Shown here: positions 36,731 through 48,476 of the stretch, piece by piece
Layout of the letters: each line of letters starts with the position of its first letter
Position numbering within the stretch: the stretch's first letter is position 1
Translations under genes and position numbers: made by a program
NCBI GenBank assembly: GCA_029204225.1
Contig: CM055092.1
Coordinates: forward strand, 100,682,200 to 100,746,199
Length of the DNA: 64,000 bases
DNA from: Diphasiastrum complanatum
Taxonomy: Eukaryota > Streptophyta > Lycopodiopsida > Lycopodiales > Lycopodiaceae
Reading direction: 5' to 3'
The notes under the pieces: generated by a model
What the model was told of the DNA's origin: nothing
Databases searched by the model: none
What the model saw: the letters and a program-made list of their open reading frames with translations, nothing else

Positions 36731-38795
36731 CATGATCGGGCATGTCCTGGCAAAGTTATATGGTACTATTCTTCAGTCGGTTGTGAGCTCCGAGGCGGAG
36801 ACTAGGAGACTACATGCTATGGGTCAGGCAGGTTTTCGAGCCCATTACTCTACGACAGATCACATCTTCACATTGCGGGCCTTGATTGAGGAAGCTAAGC
36901 ACAGGAGAGAGAGGGTTTACTGTTGTTTTGTGGACTTCAGGAAAGCCTTTGATTCTGTTCCTCGCTCAATGCCAGAGACTCCGCGACCTCGGCTTCTCCA
37001 CGGACATCATTCTTGCTGTGATGGCACTTTATAAGCGTGTTCTGGGATGTTTCCGACACAGTAATGGCATATCTGATCACATTTGGAGCACTATTGGAGT
37101 GAAGCAGGGTTGCTCCCCTCACCAGTCCTCTTTGGCTTGTATATATTGATGAGTTGGAGAGAGTCATTACAGAGTGTGGTGGTGCTGGTTGCAGGCTTGG
37201 GGACATCTTGATCGCTATTCTCCTTTATGCTGATGATGTGGTATTGGTCTCACCTACCAGAGAGGGTCTACAACGACAGTTGGATTGTTTACATGAGTTT
37301 TGCACTAGATGGGGCCTAGGAGTGAACATTGGGAAGACTAAGATTATGGTCTTCAACACTTCTCGAGCATTCATGCAGCGACAGGAGCTTACTTTGGGTG
37401 GACAGGTTCTAGAGGTGGTCCCTTCCTACACATACCTGGGGATCCCTTTCTCAGGTCCTACTTTTGGCATGAGACAGGCTGCTACCACTCAACTGCGGAA
37501 GGGACATGCCTCCCTTGTTCAGCTAGAGAGATTTTGTTTTCGAAAGTCCATCCAGGATGCTCGCAGTAAGTGTCGCCTTTTTGATACCATTGTCACCCCC
37601 ACGGCTCTATATGCGGCAGAGGCATGGTGTGCAGGTCTTCCCTCTTCACACTGGGCCAGTCTCTCACGACTACAGACCACTATGCTAGCTCGGTTGATCC
37701 GTGCGAAGCCTTCGGTTCCACATGAGATTATTTTGGCCGAGTTTGCAGTTCCACCTATCCAGATCGAGGCAGCTCTTCTCACAGAGCTTCCCTTAGGCAC
37801 CCACCAGTATTCGCGCGTATTTAGAGCGAACTTGGTATAACCAGATAGGGGTTAAGCCAGCTTTCTACCGGACACATTTCTTGGAGTTGGATGCATCTGG
37901 GACCCCGGTTATGCCACACTACTTGGAGTCGGGACTATCACATTGCCTCAGATTCACATTGGGACAGCTCAGGGTGTCTTCTCATCAGTTAGCTGTTGAG
38001 ACGGGGAGGTTCCATGGTATTCCCAGAGAGGAGCGGATTTGCCAGTTATGCTCTCTAGGTGAGGTGGAGTCTGAGGAGCACTTTATCTTCAGATGCCCAG
38101 TATACTATGAGATCAGAGGGCGATATCATTGCCTATTTCGAGACATCCCTACCACTCTACGCTCCCTCATAGCCTATGAGGACCCACGATGTGTCGCTCT
38201 GTTGGTACGCGAGATGTCCATATTACGGAGAGATTTATACGGGACACCCCAACATTCTACCTCACAGTCACAGCCACTGATTACTTCATTCTTCACTAGG
38301 CGGAGATCGCGTGATTTAGTGCACAAGGATGATGATTCTGATGACGACGCAGATGATAGCAGCTCACATGCTCATAGAGATCAGAGACAGTGTACCCCCT
38401 ACCATCCCTCTACTACCAGGATCACCAGACACTCTACACAGAGACATACTATTACACATGCTCATGCTCACAGACGACGCCGACAGACTCCAGTGCTCTC
38501 TCATGCTGCGGCTCGCATTACATCTTTTTACAGCAGCAGGAACATCATAGCATCATAGCCTTGACATCATAACACCTATAGATGATTATTATGCGCACAC
38601 ACCCTCGCATACGTGTCTATTTTAGTTCTAGTTTATACTAGATGTTTTCTTTATTACAGTTTTGGAGACGTTTTACACGCTCCCATGGTTACCACATACT
38701 TGACATGTACTTCATTAGTCTTATATGCCTTTTGGCATGGAAAAGACATTAATAAAGCTTTCTTCTTTCTTTCTTTCTCTCTCTCTCTCTCTTTG
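36731..38795 (+). mobile_element. LINE-C, 5'-truncated
   Basis: Starts within the RT domain (ATGATCGGGCATG... = MIGHVLAKLYG) directly after the CT tail of LINE-B. It runs to the 3' hairpin (38,725-38,738), AATAAAGC and a TTC/CT tail ending about 38,795. Confidence 0.9.
36733..38558 (+). pseudogene. LINE-C ORF2 fragment with frameshifts
   Basis: RT motifs are present: QAGFRAHYSTTDHIF, CCFVDFRKAFDSVPR (frame to about 36,965), then a frameshift to RLRDLGFSTD...GVKQGC, another near 37,115, then LLYADDVVLVS (about 37,222) and KTKIMVFNTSR to 37,840. A short disrupted join leads into MELDASGTPVMPHYL and the C-terminal knuckle ICQLCSLGEVESEEHFIFRC (38,038) with the acidic and His/Arg-rich tail ending at 38,558. 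Endonuclease and ORF1 are absent. Compared with LINE-B, sequence near 37,780 appears deleted. Not functional. Confidence 0.9.
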
Positions 38796-38928
38796 CAACT
38801 TTGAGGCCTGATCAGACAGAGCCTGTAGCATTTGTTGTTGCCTTGCCACTACTTGAGAGAGCATCCGGCGTAACTGTTGCCGAAGGCTTGTTAAGGCGTT
38901 CCAGCAACCCAAAGCCTGCAGATCATCT
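38796..38928. other. Unassigned flank between LINE-C and copia-1
   Basis: About 130 bp. On the minus strand it reads as a Gln-rich stretch (RQQQMLQALSDQASK) that could be from a gag protein, but too short to assign. It is the insertion target of copia-1, matched on the other side at 51,551. Confidence 0.35.
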
Positions 38929-39378
38929 TGTCAGAATTTGTCATACAAATTCTAGATGGAGATACTGGTCCTACTAGCACTCACACAAACCAAGCATAGA
39001 GATTAAAGAGAATTCAGATTATAGAAGAATTGAGCAAAGCTCTAAAACACTGGAATGATTTTGTGGTGGGGCGCCAGCCTACCTATATAGTTTCTCTAAT
39101 CTATGTGAAAAGCTAAAATCCTAAATCAAATAGTAAAAGAACAGCAGCTAATTGCTAAAATTACTACATATATTGGGTAAAGACCCAAGATGTATTTCTA
39201 AGTAATAAAACAAGTCCTAATCTAGTAGTAGTGCGCCCACCTACATGCATAAGCAATAAAAACCAAATTTACTATAAATAGTAATGACCCCTATAAAAAA
39301 ACTTATTAAAAATAGTAATGGCCCCTATATTAGCACGTAGGCATGGGCATACACACACTAAGGGGTATCAAATTAACA
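38929..39378 (-). repeat. 3' LTR of copia-1
   Basis: Plus strand TGTCAGAATTTG...AATTAACA; same sequence as 42,527-42,603 joined to 51,170-51,550, with minor differences and about 13 bp fewer at the inner end. Confidence 0.88.
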
Positions 39379-39413
39379 TTCCCCCTGAATGTTTACTTTG
39401 TTATCAATTACTC

Positions 39414-41935
39414 CTAGAAGTTCTCTAAACTTCTGAAATTTTTCTTTGCCAAGTCCTTTGGTAAAGATATTTGTAACTTGCTCTTCCGTAGGACAATAGA
39501 TAAGCTCCACTTCAGCACTCTGAATCTTCTCTCTGATGAAGTATTGTTGTACTTCAATGTGCTTTGTCCTGCCATGAAAAACTGGATTTTCGCCAATTTA
39601 ATACAACTTTGATTGTCGCACTGAAGTACAGTAGGCGTATTTTGTACCACATGTAGATCATGTAGAATCCTTATTGCTTCACTTGTTGCACTTGTAGTCG
39701 CCCGGTATTCTTGCCCTGTAGATGATAATGCAATAGTATGTTGCTTCTTTGAACTCCAAGATAGCACTAGAACCAAGACTAAAAATAAAACCTGTAGTAG
39801 ATCTTCGGTCTTCCGCATCTCCAGCCCAGTCAGCATCCTCATATCCCTATAACTTCAAATCATCCTGTGTCTCCATAAGAAATACCAAACCTCAATGTAC
39901 CCTGGATATATTTGAGTATCCGCTTAGCAGCTCTCCAATGAATCTGCTTAGGCTTAGCCATAAACTGACTAACCATACTCACAGCATAAGCAATATTTGG
40001 TCTCATAGTAGTTAGATAGATTAAGCTTCCAACAAGCTTTCTATATAACGTCTCATCTACATCCCGATCCTCCTCAGCTTTAGTAAGCTTACATCCACTA
40101 TCATATGGTGTAGAAATAGGCTTGCACTATGACATATTGAACTTTTCAAAAATTTCATGAGCATACTTAGATTGAGAAATAATAGCCCCTGTGCTACTGT
40201 CCATACCTCAATCCCAAGAAAATATTGTAGTGAACAAACATCTTTCATGTCAAACTCCGATGAGAGATCTTTCTTGATACCTTGAATCACACCATGGTCT
40301 GATCCTGTAATAACAAGGTCATCCACATACATCACTACAATCACAATATGACCATCCCTGATGAAAACATAAAGTGTATGCTCCAAACTACTCCTTTGAA
40401 AGCCAAGCTAATCAAAGTATGTGTCAATCCTCATGTACCAAGCTCTGGGCACCTGCTTAAGTCCATATAGTGCCTTGTCCAACTTGCAAACCTTGTCTTC
40501 CCGTTCTGTTACTCTGGCTGCTCCATGTAGACTTCCTCCTCTAGAAATCCATTCAAGAATGCACTCTTCACATCCGTTTCTTGAATATCCCATCCAAACT
40601 GAGCTGCCAATGATAAAACCGTCCTGATAGTAGTAGACTTAGCTATTGGTGCAAAAGTTTCTTCATAGTCAATCCCTTCCTGTTGAACATAACCTTCTGA
40701 CACCAATCTTGCCTTATGTTTATCTATAGAACCATCTGATTTGTACTTAGTTTTATAGACCCACTTGCATCCAATGGCCTTTTAACCTGTAGGTAACCGA
40801 ACAAGTCTCCAAGTCTTGTTCTTCATGATTGAGTCATACTCCTCATCCATAGCTTTCCTCCAAATGTCCTCTTTTTCAGCCTCTCTGAAAGTAGATGGAT
40901 CCTTGGTTTCCAATACTGATATTGAGAGTAAGTTTTTCTTGATTCCTGGTGCATAAAGCACATCCTTTATGTCTCCAATCTTCCCTGAAGGTAGTTGAAC
41001 CTGTACTTTTCCAACTCCTTTTATATTATATGTGTAGTTATTTCCCAACTTCACATTTGACCCATCATCTTATGTTTGAAAATTAGATAGCCACTCCCCT
41101 CTAGGTGTCATATGCTTCGAAGCTCCTGAATCAATAAACCAATAGTCTTCTTCCTTCGAGAAGCCACCACCAGAAAATGTCGATGCCGGAAAACAACTCA
41201 TAGTCTTCAAGATCCAAAGCACTTAAATTTGCACTAGATGCTTCTTCTTCTTCAACAAAATTCTCATCCTACTTCTTCTTGAACTTGTTGTGCCATCACT
41301 CCTTTGCATAATGCCCTGATTTTCCACAAACAAAGCAGTTTCCACAATATTCTGTAGTCTCATTTCTTCCTGTAGTAATATGGCATTCCGCTCATCGAAA
41401 GAAGGCCTTGTCTCTCTTAATGATAGCATCATTACAAAGTCTAAAAGCCAAAGGTAGATTATTTTACAATCGATACCAACGCTGAATCTTGAACACTTTC
41501 TCCAACTGCAATAAGCTGTCCTCTCAAATCTTTCACCCGAGTAAAGTAGTCCATTACCGATTCACCTGTACCTGTCTTCAATGTGTGTAGCTTATTAGTC
41601 AAAAACAAGATTCGTAAATGATTTACTGTCTCATACAAGTTCTTCAGTATATCCCAAGTCTCCTTAGGTCCAGCAACATCTCTGATATGAAGTATGATCA
41701 TATCTCTAATTGACAAGTTTATGATATGATAAGCTTTTCTACTACATCTCTGATCCTCCCGCATCTCCCTATCAGTGTTAGGAGGTATCTCGACACCTGT
41801 GACGATCTCCCAATATTCTCGATCCTGGAGAATATTTGGCATCTTGAACTTCCATATTCTGTAGTTTGTTCCATCTAGCTTGCTAGATTCCGGCAACACA
41901 ACATTGTTCAACCTTGCCATTATACTGATATTCAT
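39414..41935 (-). pseudogene. Copia-1 gag-pol lacking integrase
   Basis: Minus strand. gag from 41,935 (MNISIMARLNNVVLPESSKLDGTNYRIWKFK, with the copia capsid-like YLTLK.SV-type region) breaks near 41,440; the knuckle region is degraded. A protease part with WFIDSGASKHMT follows (about 41,130). At about 40,905 the protease-region product (KKNLLSISVLET) passes directly into the start of RT (REAEKEDIWRKAMDEEYDSI), so the whole GAG-pre-integrase and integrase region is missing without a frame break. RT follows with [49 protein letters not shown] and MYVDDLVITG (about 40,325), then RNase H (SSKKQHTIALSSTGQEYRA) to 39,414. Several stops and shifts separate the pieces. Confidence 0.88.
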
Positions 41936-42511
41936 AGCCTAATTTTTCAGCAATCAGTTTCTTTTCAGATTTAATCAAGATTTCCCTCAAAAATCAGTAG
42001 TCAAAAACCCTACAAAAATACTGAAATAGCAGTGATCCAGTCTATTTCTGACACAGCAGTGTTCTGATCTGTTTCTCTCAGCAACCAGATAAACTGATAT
42101 GTATCTTTGTGATCTGCAGACAGCAATAAATTGAATCTAATATCTGATCTGATCTACGGACCCAAGTCTGATTTTCAGAGATGAAATTAGATTTGTAGAT
42201 AGGGATTGGGTCTGATCCTGTAATCAGCGAACAAGATCACGATTCAGGCAGCGAACAACTGCAATTTGCGACCTCCAGCAGCAACAAAGTATTCTGCAAA
42301 CAACAATCAGCTTCCAGCGAACAGTAGACAGTTGTCAGCTTTGATTCCAACAGCAGTTCAGATTTGCTTTCTACTCAGCGATCCAACAAGTTTGATTCCA
42401 GCAAACTGATCTCCCAACAGGTCTGATTTCCCAACAGCAGTCAGCGATCTGTTCCTCCAAACTTCTTCTTGCAAACCTGCAAAATCAAACTCTCTTTCTC
42501 TGAACAAAAAG
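41936..42511 (-). other. Copia-1 5' leader
   Basis: Non-coding leader between primer site and gag, rich in 'cagcaacaaag', 'gatctgatct' and related CAG-containing units. Copia-3 at 62,330-62,840 has a similar leader. Confidence 0.6.
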
Positions 42512-42603
42512 CCTGCTCTGATACCATGTCAAAATTTGTCATACAAATTCTAGGAGTTACTAGTCTACTAGCACTCACACAAACCAAGCATAGAGATTAA
42601 AGA

Positions 42604-43085
42604 TGTTAGAGTCCAGTTACGACTCTATCATGACCTCGGCACGGCCGGTTACCAAAGGGCCTGAGGCTTAGTGTTGGCAAGGGTCGGTGACCGACGAGGA
42701 CATCTGTCCCAAGTTGTGGGACCAGTGCATCACGAGCGGTGACCCGGTGTGGCCGCCTGACAAGCTGTCAAAGATGCGGTCTGTCTTGACCGTCGGGACC
42801 CCCTAGCTGTCAGTGACGAGATGCTAGCCAGCAAGTAGTCGGGGTGTGACCAAAAGGGTCACAAGTCTTTGGCAGGGCAAGGGGGTGGTACCCTATGAGT
42901 CACTCAGTATTCACAGGTCACAGGGGCCAGGCATGCCAAGTGGACTGATCACCCACAGGTGGATGCCATGTGCCAGTTGACAGGAATAGCAGGTAGGACT
43001 CAAGGAGGGGGTGCCTATGGTTGGGAGGTGCATTCTACACACTGGCTTCTAGGATTCACGAGCTTGGAGAGACTGGCTTGTGACA
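42604..43085 (+). repeat. 5' LTR of gypsy-2
   Basis: 482 bp; matches 50,686-51,164 with scattered substitutions and small gaps. Confidence 0.93.
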
Positions 43086-43516
43086 ATTGGTATTAGAGCC
43101 TCATTTCGAGGGCCTGACCAGCGCTGATCTGAGGACATATCAATACTCAAATTTGTGGGGAACTGGAGTGCTGCTCTAGCACCGATCTAGCGCCCATTTC
43201 TGACCGTTCCAGCGCTGATTTCAGGATCTACAAACATCCAAAATTGTGGGACAGCTGTCTAGTGCTGTTCTGAAGCTATTCTGAAGCTATTTGAGGCTAT
43301 TTTTAAGGTAGAATCGGCACCTTTTTGTTCCTTGCCAGCGCATTCCTGAGGGGATCCCTTTGCTTGGATTTCAGAGAGAGCTCATCTTTTTTTTTCCTTT
43401 CTTGTCTTTGCTGTCTTGCAGTTGAAAGTTTGATCAGATTTGCCTTTTCTGAGTGTTTTATGATAAGTGCAAAATTTCTAGCTTAATTTTGTGCTATCTC
43501 TGTTTTTTGTTTCATA

Positions 43517-44010
43517 ATGGAAGATGATAGAGTTGATATTAGTCTACCCGTTGCTCTCCCATCACCACCACCCAGCCCTGTGCTTAGTCCTGCCCATAAT
43601 CCGCCTACAGTGGCTGCTCGTTCGCCTGCTAGTACTTCCCCTTCTGTGCAAGCTCGCATGGATAGTGTGGAAAAGACCGTCGCAGAGATGCGAGCGATGA
43701 TGGTAGCTGGTGGTTATGTGTCTTCTTCGCAGTATGCTCCGCCTTATCTGTCTTCTGTTGTTTGTCCCGTGTTACCTAAACCCTAAACCCTAAACCCTAA
43801 ACCCTAAACCTCCACCCTATCCAGAAGACAGAGATATTAAACCTACCCGTTTCGCAGGAAACACTCCCCAACGCAATACTGATATTGTAGATCAGTGGTT
43901 GCATAAGTGGGAGGAGTATTTTGATTTGAAGCGGTCCCCAACTGATGAGGGTTCGCGAGTCCACAAAGCTGCTTACCATTTCACTGATTTTGCTGATAGG
44001 TGGTGACGCA
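43517..44010 (+). pseudogene. Gypsy-2 gag fragment
   Basis: ATG 43,517 opens MEDDRVDISLPVALPSPPPSP, a Pro/Ser-rich N-terminus and a short helix (MDSVEKTVAEMRAMM). Telomere-like units interrupt it at 43,767-43,805. After them, the gag continues in another frame (RFAGNTPQRNTDIVDQWLHKWEEYFDLKRSPTDEG... to about 44,005), the region that precedes the capsid fold in gypsy elements. Most of gag, the knuckle and the protease are missing. Confidence 0.75.
43767..43805. repeat. Interstitial telomeric repeat (CCCTAAA)n
   Basis: Five consecutive CCTAAAC/CCCTAAA units, the Arabidopsis-type plant telomere sequence, within the gag frame of gypsy-2. Confidence 0.92.
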
Positions 44011-44380
44011 AGTTGTGCAAGTCTAATAAGTAGATCAAATATTAATCATCACACTTAAGAATCATCACCATTCCTTATAATCCTCCGACAATAATTAAGT
44101 ATCTACTTATGATCCGTCGATCATAAATATTTAGATTTGTACGATTCGTCAATCATAATTTCTTGGAATCAAAATCATACTCAATCATTTATAGGATACT
44201 GGAGTATATGTTCCACGTAACTCAGGAAAAGTAAGAATCATTCCAAAATCTTTCCCAACAAGAAAATACTAGATTTTAGGAATACTCTCAAATCAGGATT
44301 CTTTAACTGAAATGTAAGATATTCAAGTTCTATAAACCACTGGTAATTAAAGACATAAAGCATACCAAATGACAATCATC
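44011..44380. other. Unassigned AT-rich insert in gypsy-2
   Basis: Non-coding stretch between gag and RT with 'atcatcaccatt' and 'gattcgtcaatcat' motifs; replaces the protease region. Confidence 0.4.
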
Positions 44381-44439
44381 TTCAACTACTTTACTTTTGC
44401 ATCCCCTAGTCCACATGCATTTTCATTACAGCCTAGATG

Positions 44440-46190
44440 TGACCCAACAAGTGAGTTGGAGAAGTCCATCCGCACTCAGTTTAAACACGTGCTAATTAGT
44501 AATATGCCAGAGGGATTGCCGCCTAGTCGGAACGTTCATCATCGTATTGAGCTTGTTCCAGGGGCAAGTCCGGTATGTAGGCCTCCTTATAGGATGAGCC
44601 TAAAAGAGGAAGAGGAAGTCAGAAAGATGTTGGAGGAGTATCTCAAGCTAGGGTACATCCGTCCTAGTTATTCACCTTTCGCCTCTCCTATTTTACTGGT
44701 CAAGAAAAAGGATGGTAGTTTCCGGATGTGTATAGATTACAGGGGATTGAATAAGATCATTGTAAAGCACAGGTATCCGATGCCCAGGATTGATGATCTA
44801 CTGGATGCGTTGCAAGGTGCAACCATTTTCAGTAAGATAGATCTCAAAAGTGGATACCATCAAATACGGATTCGAGATGAAGACGTCCAGATGACGTCCT
44901 TCTGAACCCGTTTCAGTCATTATGAATTTTTGGTTATGCCATTTGGGTTAACCAATGCCCTAGCCACGTGCATGATGCTTATGGACGATGTCTTGTGAGA
45001 CTATATGGGCAAGTTTGTCGTCAATTTTATTGACGATATATTGGTTATTAGTAAAGCGGTGGAGGAGCATGAGGTTCATCTCAAGACCGTATTTGGCAAG
45101 TTACAAGCTTTTGTCTTGTATGCCAATGCTCAGAAGACAGAGTTGTGTAAAACTCGTGTCGAGTATTTGGATCACGTAGTGGCAGCTAAGGGTATTTCGG
45201 TTGACCCAACCAAGGTGGCTGTGGCTAAGAAGTGGCCAAGGCCTGCCGATATACGCCAATTACAATCTTTCTTAGGCTTTTGTAAGTGCTACAGGCGGTT
45301 TGTTAGGAATCATTCCTGGATAGCTGCTCCTTTAACGGACCAGTTAAGGAAAAACAGCACTGTGGTTCGATGGGATGCTGAAGGTCAACAATGTTTTGAG
45401 AACTTGAAGGAGTCTATCGCCACGGCTCCAGTCCTCAAGATTGTGGATACCCAGAAACCTTTTGACCTAGAGACGGATGCAAGTGGCATTGCCGTAGGTG
45501 CAGTGTTGAGCCAAGAACCAGTAGCCTTTGAGAGTAAGAAGTTGACACCAGCTCAACAGAGATATCCTACACACGAGCAAGAGCTGTATGTGATTATACA
45601 TGCGCTCAAGGTGTGGAGACATTATTTATATGGCGCCGAGTTTTATGTGTACACAGATCATCATACTTTAAAGTATTTTTGCACTGGCACCAAGCTCGGT
45701 GGGCCGAGCTAATGCAGGAATTTCACTTGGAAATTCGCTTCTGAAGAGGGAAGGAAAATGTGGTCGCTGATGCACTATCTCGTATACTGCATCAGATGGT
45801 CTCATGGAGGAGATTAAGAAGGCTCAAGAAAAGGACCCGCATTGTCAGCCTGTGTGGCCTAATGCGTGCAAGGTAGTCGACCAAACAGAAGAGTCAGTCG
45901 AGGCTGTCACTTTCGTAGAGGCACACACCAGTACATATCTAACGTACATCGTGAAGGATGGTATGTTATTAAGAAATGGAAGAGTTTTCGTGCCAGATGT
46001 GAAGGATCTTCGTCGTAAGATACTTCATGAATGCCATGATAGTCCCTGCGCAGGGCACCCTAGTATTGATAAGACTAGTGAGCTTTTAACAAGGCATTAT
46101 TTCTGGCCACGATTGTAGCGGGATGTAAGAGAGTACGTCCAGCGTTGCACGACTTGTCAGGTGAACAAGGCCGAGAGAGTAAGTCCTTCG
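44440..46190 (+). pseudogene. Gypsy-2 pol: RT-RNase H and integrase N-terminus
   Basis: RT from [21 protein letters not shown] through [58 protein letters not shown], a stop at 44,903, MPFGLTNALA, another stop at 44,997, and FIDDILVIS (Tyr of the usual YxDD replaced by Ile, about 45,028). RNase H: ETDASGIAVGAVL, HEQELYVIIHALKVWRHYL, TDHHTLKYF. After a frame loss near 45,700, ADALSRI, then integrase zinc-finger residues (HECHDSPCAGHPS...TRHYFWPRL, stop, RCTTCQ) to 46,190, where copia-2 enters. Inactive. Confidence 0.92.
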
Positions 46191-46576
46191 TGTTAGAATC
46201 GAAGAGATTCTCTAATCGGAGTAGACTAACCTTATTAGTACTCACACAAAACATCAACCACAAGCTGAAGAGGGACTCTGCAAGAAGCTATGCTTCATAA
46301 GCTGGAAACTGAGATAACAATGGAGGTGGGCGCCCATCTACTCTTATAGAGGCTGTCCACAATGAAAAGCAAAAGCTATCCTTCTACAATAGCAATTGAA
46401 ATGCTAATTATGAAGTCTTAACAATAGAAATCTATGCTAACTTGGTTAAAATAGATTTCTATACTATTCTAGCAAAATTGGTACTAACTTAGGTACCTAT
46501 ACTAAAAATAAAAATAGGCCTTCTAGCACGCAGGCTGGCCTCTACAATGAATTAACTAATCCATTAATTCCTAACA
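46191..46576 (-). repeat. 3' LTR of copia-2
   Basis: 386 bp, complete. Partner at 49,697-50,004 is truncated. Confidence 0.9.
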
Positions 46577-48476
46577 CTCCCCCTTAATGGATAATTAATT
46601 ATCAATCTCAACCAAGTCCTTTGGCTACTAATCTGGCTCAATATAACCATTGAGCTTAAACTTGGTTCTATAAAAAGGATCCTCTGAATCCAACATCGAA
46701 GCCATAAATGCATAATGCGTTTCTTCATCTTCATGATAGTGTCCACTTGACCGTGTCAATCTCTTAGCTCCTTGTTGACTCGATTCTCCCTCATCCAACA
46801 TTTGACTATCTTTTATAGTCTCAAAATACCATCTTGGTAACTTCTTTGTAGGTGACGTAGAAGGAGAATATGTATCAAATACTCTTGACCTTTCCTTCCG
46901 TTTACCAAGATCCACCTGTGTCCTCCCTGGAAAAATCATCCACAAATATCATGAAGTAGGATGCTCCCCCTATAGACAAAGTCTGCATAGGACCGCATAA
47001 GTCTGTATGAACAAGCTCCAAGATCTCCTTGGCTCTATATGCTCCATCCTTGGGAAACTGCATACGATGATGCTTGCCCATAACACATCCTTCACAAATT
47101 TTTCCTGAAGGTACAATATTAGGTAATCCTATTACCATATTATTGTCTTTTAGACCTTTAAGCTTTTATAGTTCAGATGTCCAAACCTTTCATGCCATAT
47201 CTTGCTCTCCATGCTATCAGAAGCTGCACAAACCTGATGATCCAATGTAGTTGCATCAAGTTTGTAAAGTCGACCTTCCAAAGATCCTGTGGCCACAACT
47301 TTGTAATCTTTGCTTTTGTCTTTGATGAGACACTTCTGATCATAAAACTCAACTTTCATATTTTGCTTAGTGTAGCAGAAACTGAAAGTAACTTCTTCTT
47401 CAAACCTGGAACATAGAGAGCATCTTAATTTCTCCTATATCCCCTGAAGGTAAATGTACTCTCACTGTACCTCTACCTTTGATGTTGTAAGAAGAATTGT
47501 CTCCAAGCTTGACATGTGAATTTACACCACTATCATCAAATTGTGTAAACCACTCACGATGTGGTGTCATATGTTGCGTTGCTCCAAATCAATATACCAA
47601 CAGTCTTTAGAGTATTCTGATGTTGAAGCTGAGAATAACTCATAGCATCCCACAGCTTCACTTTCGCCTTCGTCTTCAATGAAGTTGCATGACTGCTTCT
47701 TCTTGTCCTGGATAGCCTTCTTTTTCCTGCACTCAAACGCAAAATGACCATACTTGCCACAAAAATTACAATTGCCATTTCTCTTTGGATTAGATTTGGA
47801 ACTGTCTCCTTTTTCCGTATTGTCCTTCCCTTCCTGCTTCTGATCCCTTTTGCCTTTCTTACCTTGATTCTTGGAAAAGAATCCCAGTTCCTTGAAGTCT
47901 TCCCTAGACATCAAGTTTTGTCTTCGTAATTCCTCTTGAAGTAGCAAACCATTGAGCTCATCAAATGTTGGCGATCTCTCCCTCAAACTTAGTGTCATAA
48001 CAAAGTTTTGATATTGTAATGGTAAGCTATTCAAAACAATTTGTACTAGAGTATTATCAAGTACAATTTCCCCTATAGAAGACAACTAATCTCTTAGATC
48101 CTTCACCCTGGTAATAAAATCCGTAATGGATTCTTCTGATTCCATTTTCAAGGTATGAAGCTTACTGTTTAAGAACAACGCTCTAGACTTACATACTGTT
48201 TCATATGTGTTCTTAAGGATATCCCATGCATCCTTATGCCCAGTTGCATTCCTCATCAGCGGAATCACCTTATCCTTCACAAATAAGTTGATGATATGAT
48301 GCGCACGTTGCACCCGTTTCTCAAATGCCCTTCTATCTTGATCATTGAGATCGTGAGCCATCACCCCTTGTCCCATGTCCTGAAGGATATTCTGAAGTTT
48401 GAACTTACCACAAGCTGTAGTTAGATCCATCTAACTTGCTTGATTCTGGAAGAACGGATTCATTCAGACTCCCCAT
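46577..48476 (-). pseudogene. Copia-2 gag and partial protease/integrase
   Basis: ATG at 48,476 opens MGSLNESVLPESSKLDGSNY; a shift near 48,410 leads to FKLQNILQDMGQG and the copia capsid-type region (WDILKNTYETV, LHTLKMESEESI) to a stop near 48,086. It continues with LPLQYQNFVMTLSLRE and a knuckle CNFCGKYGHFAFEC (about 47,755). The protease active site is damaged (WYIDLEQRN in place of a DSG-type motif, about 47,580). Next come GAG-pre-integrase (SKIWHERFGHLNYKSL) and the start of the integrase core (LELVHTDLCGPMQTLSIGGASYFMIFVDDFSRE, about 47,000), then a jump to a C-terminal linker region (46,945-46,564) and the LTR. Integrase core end, RT and RNase H are absent. Confidence 0.88.

Larger units (their letters stand above)
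38929..42603 (-). mobile_element. Copia-1, main part (minus)
   Basis: The left LTR (38,929-39,378) is preceded on the minus strand by purine tract GGGGGAA (39,379-39,385). gag-pol remnants run 41,935 to 39,414, a leader to 42,526, and the primer site TGGTATCAGAGC at 42,526-42,512. The 5' LTR (42,527-42,603) is split by gypsy-2 and resumes at 51,170-51,550. Flanks CATCT (38,924-38,928) and CATCC (51,551-51,555) look like a target duplication with one change. Confidence 0.88.

Noticed and set aside
43767..43805. A chromosome end
   Set aside because: Only five telomeric units, in the middle of a retrotransposon with unique sequence on both sides.
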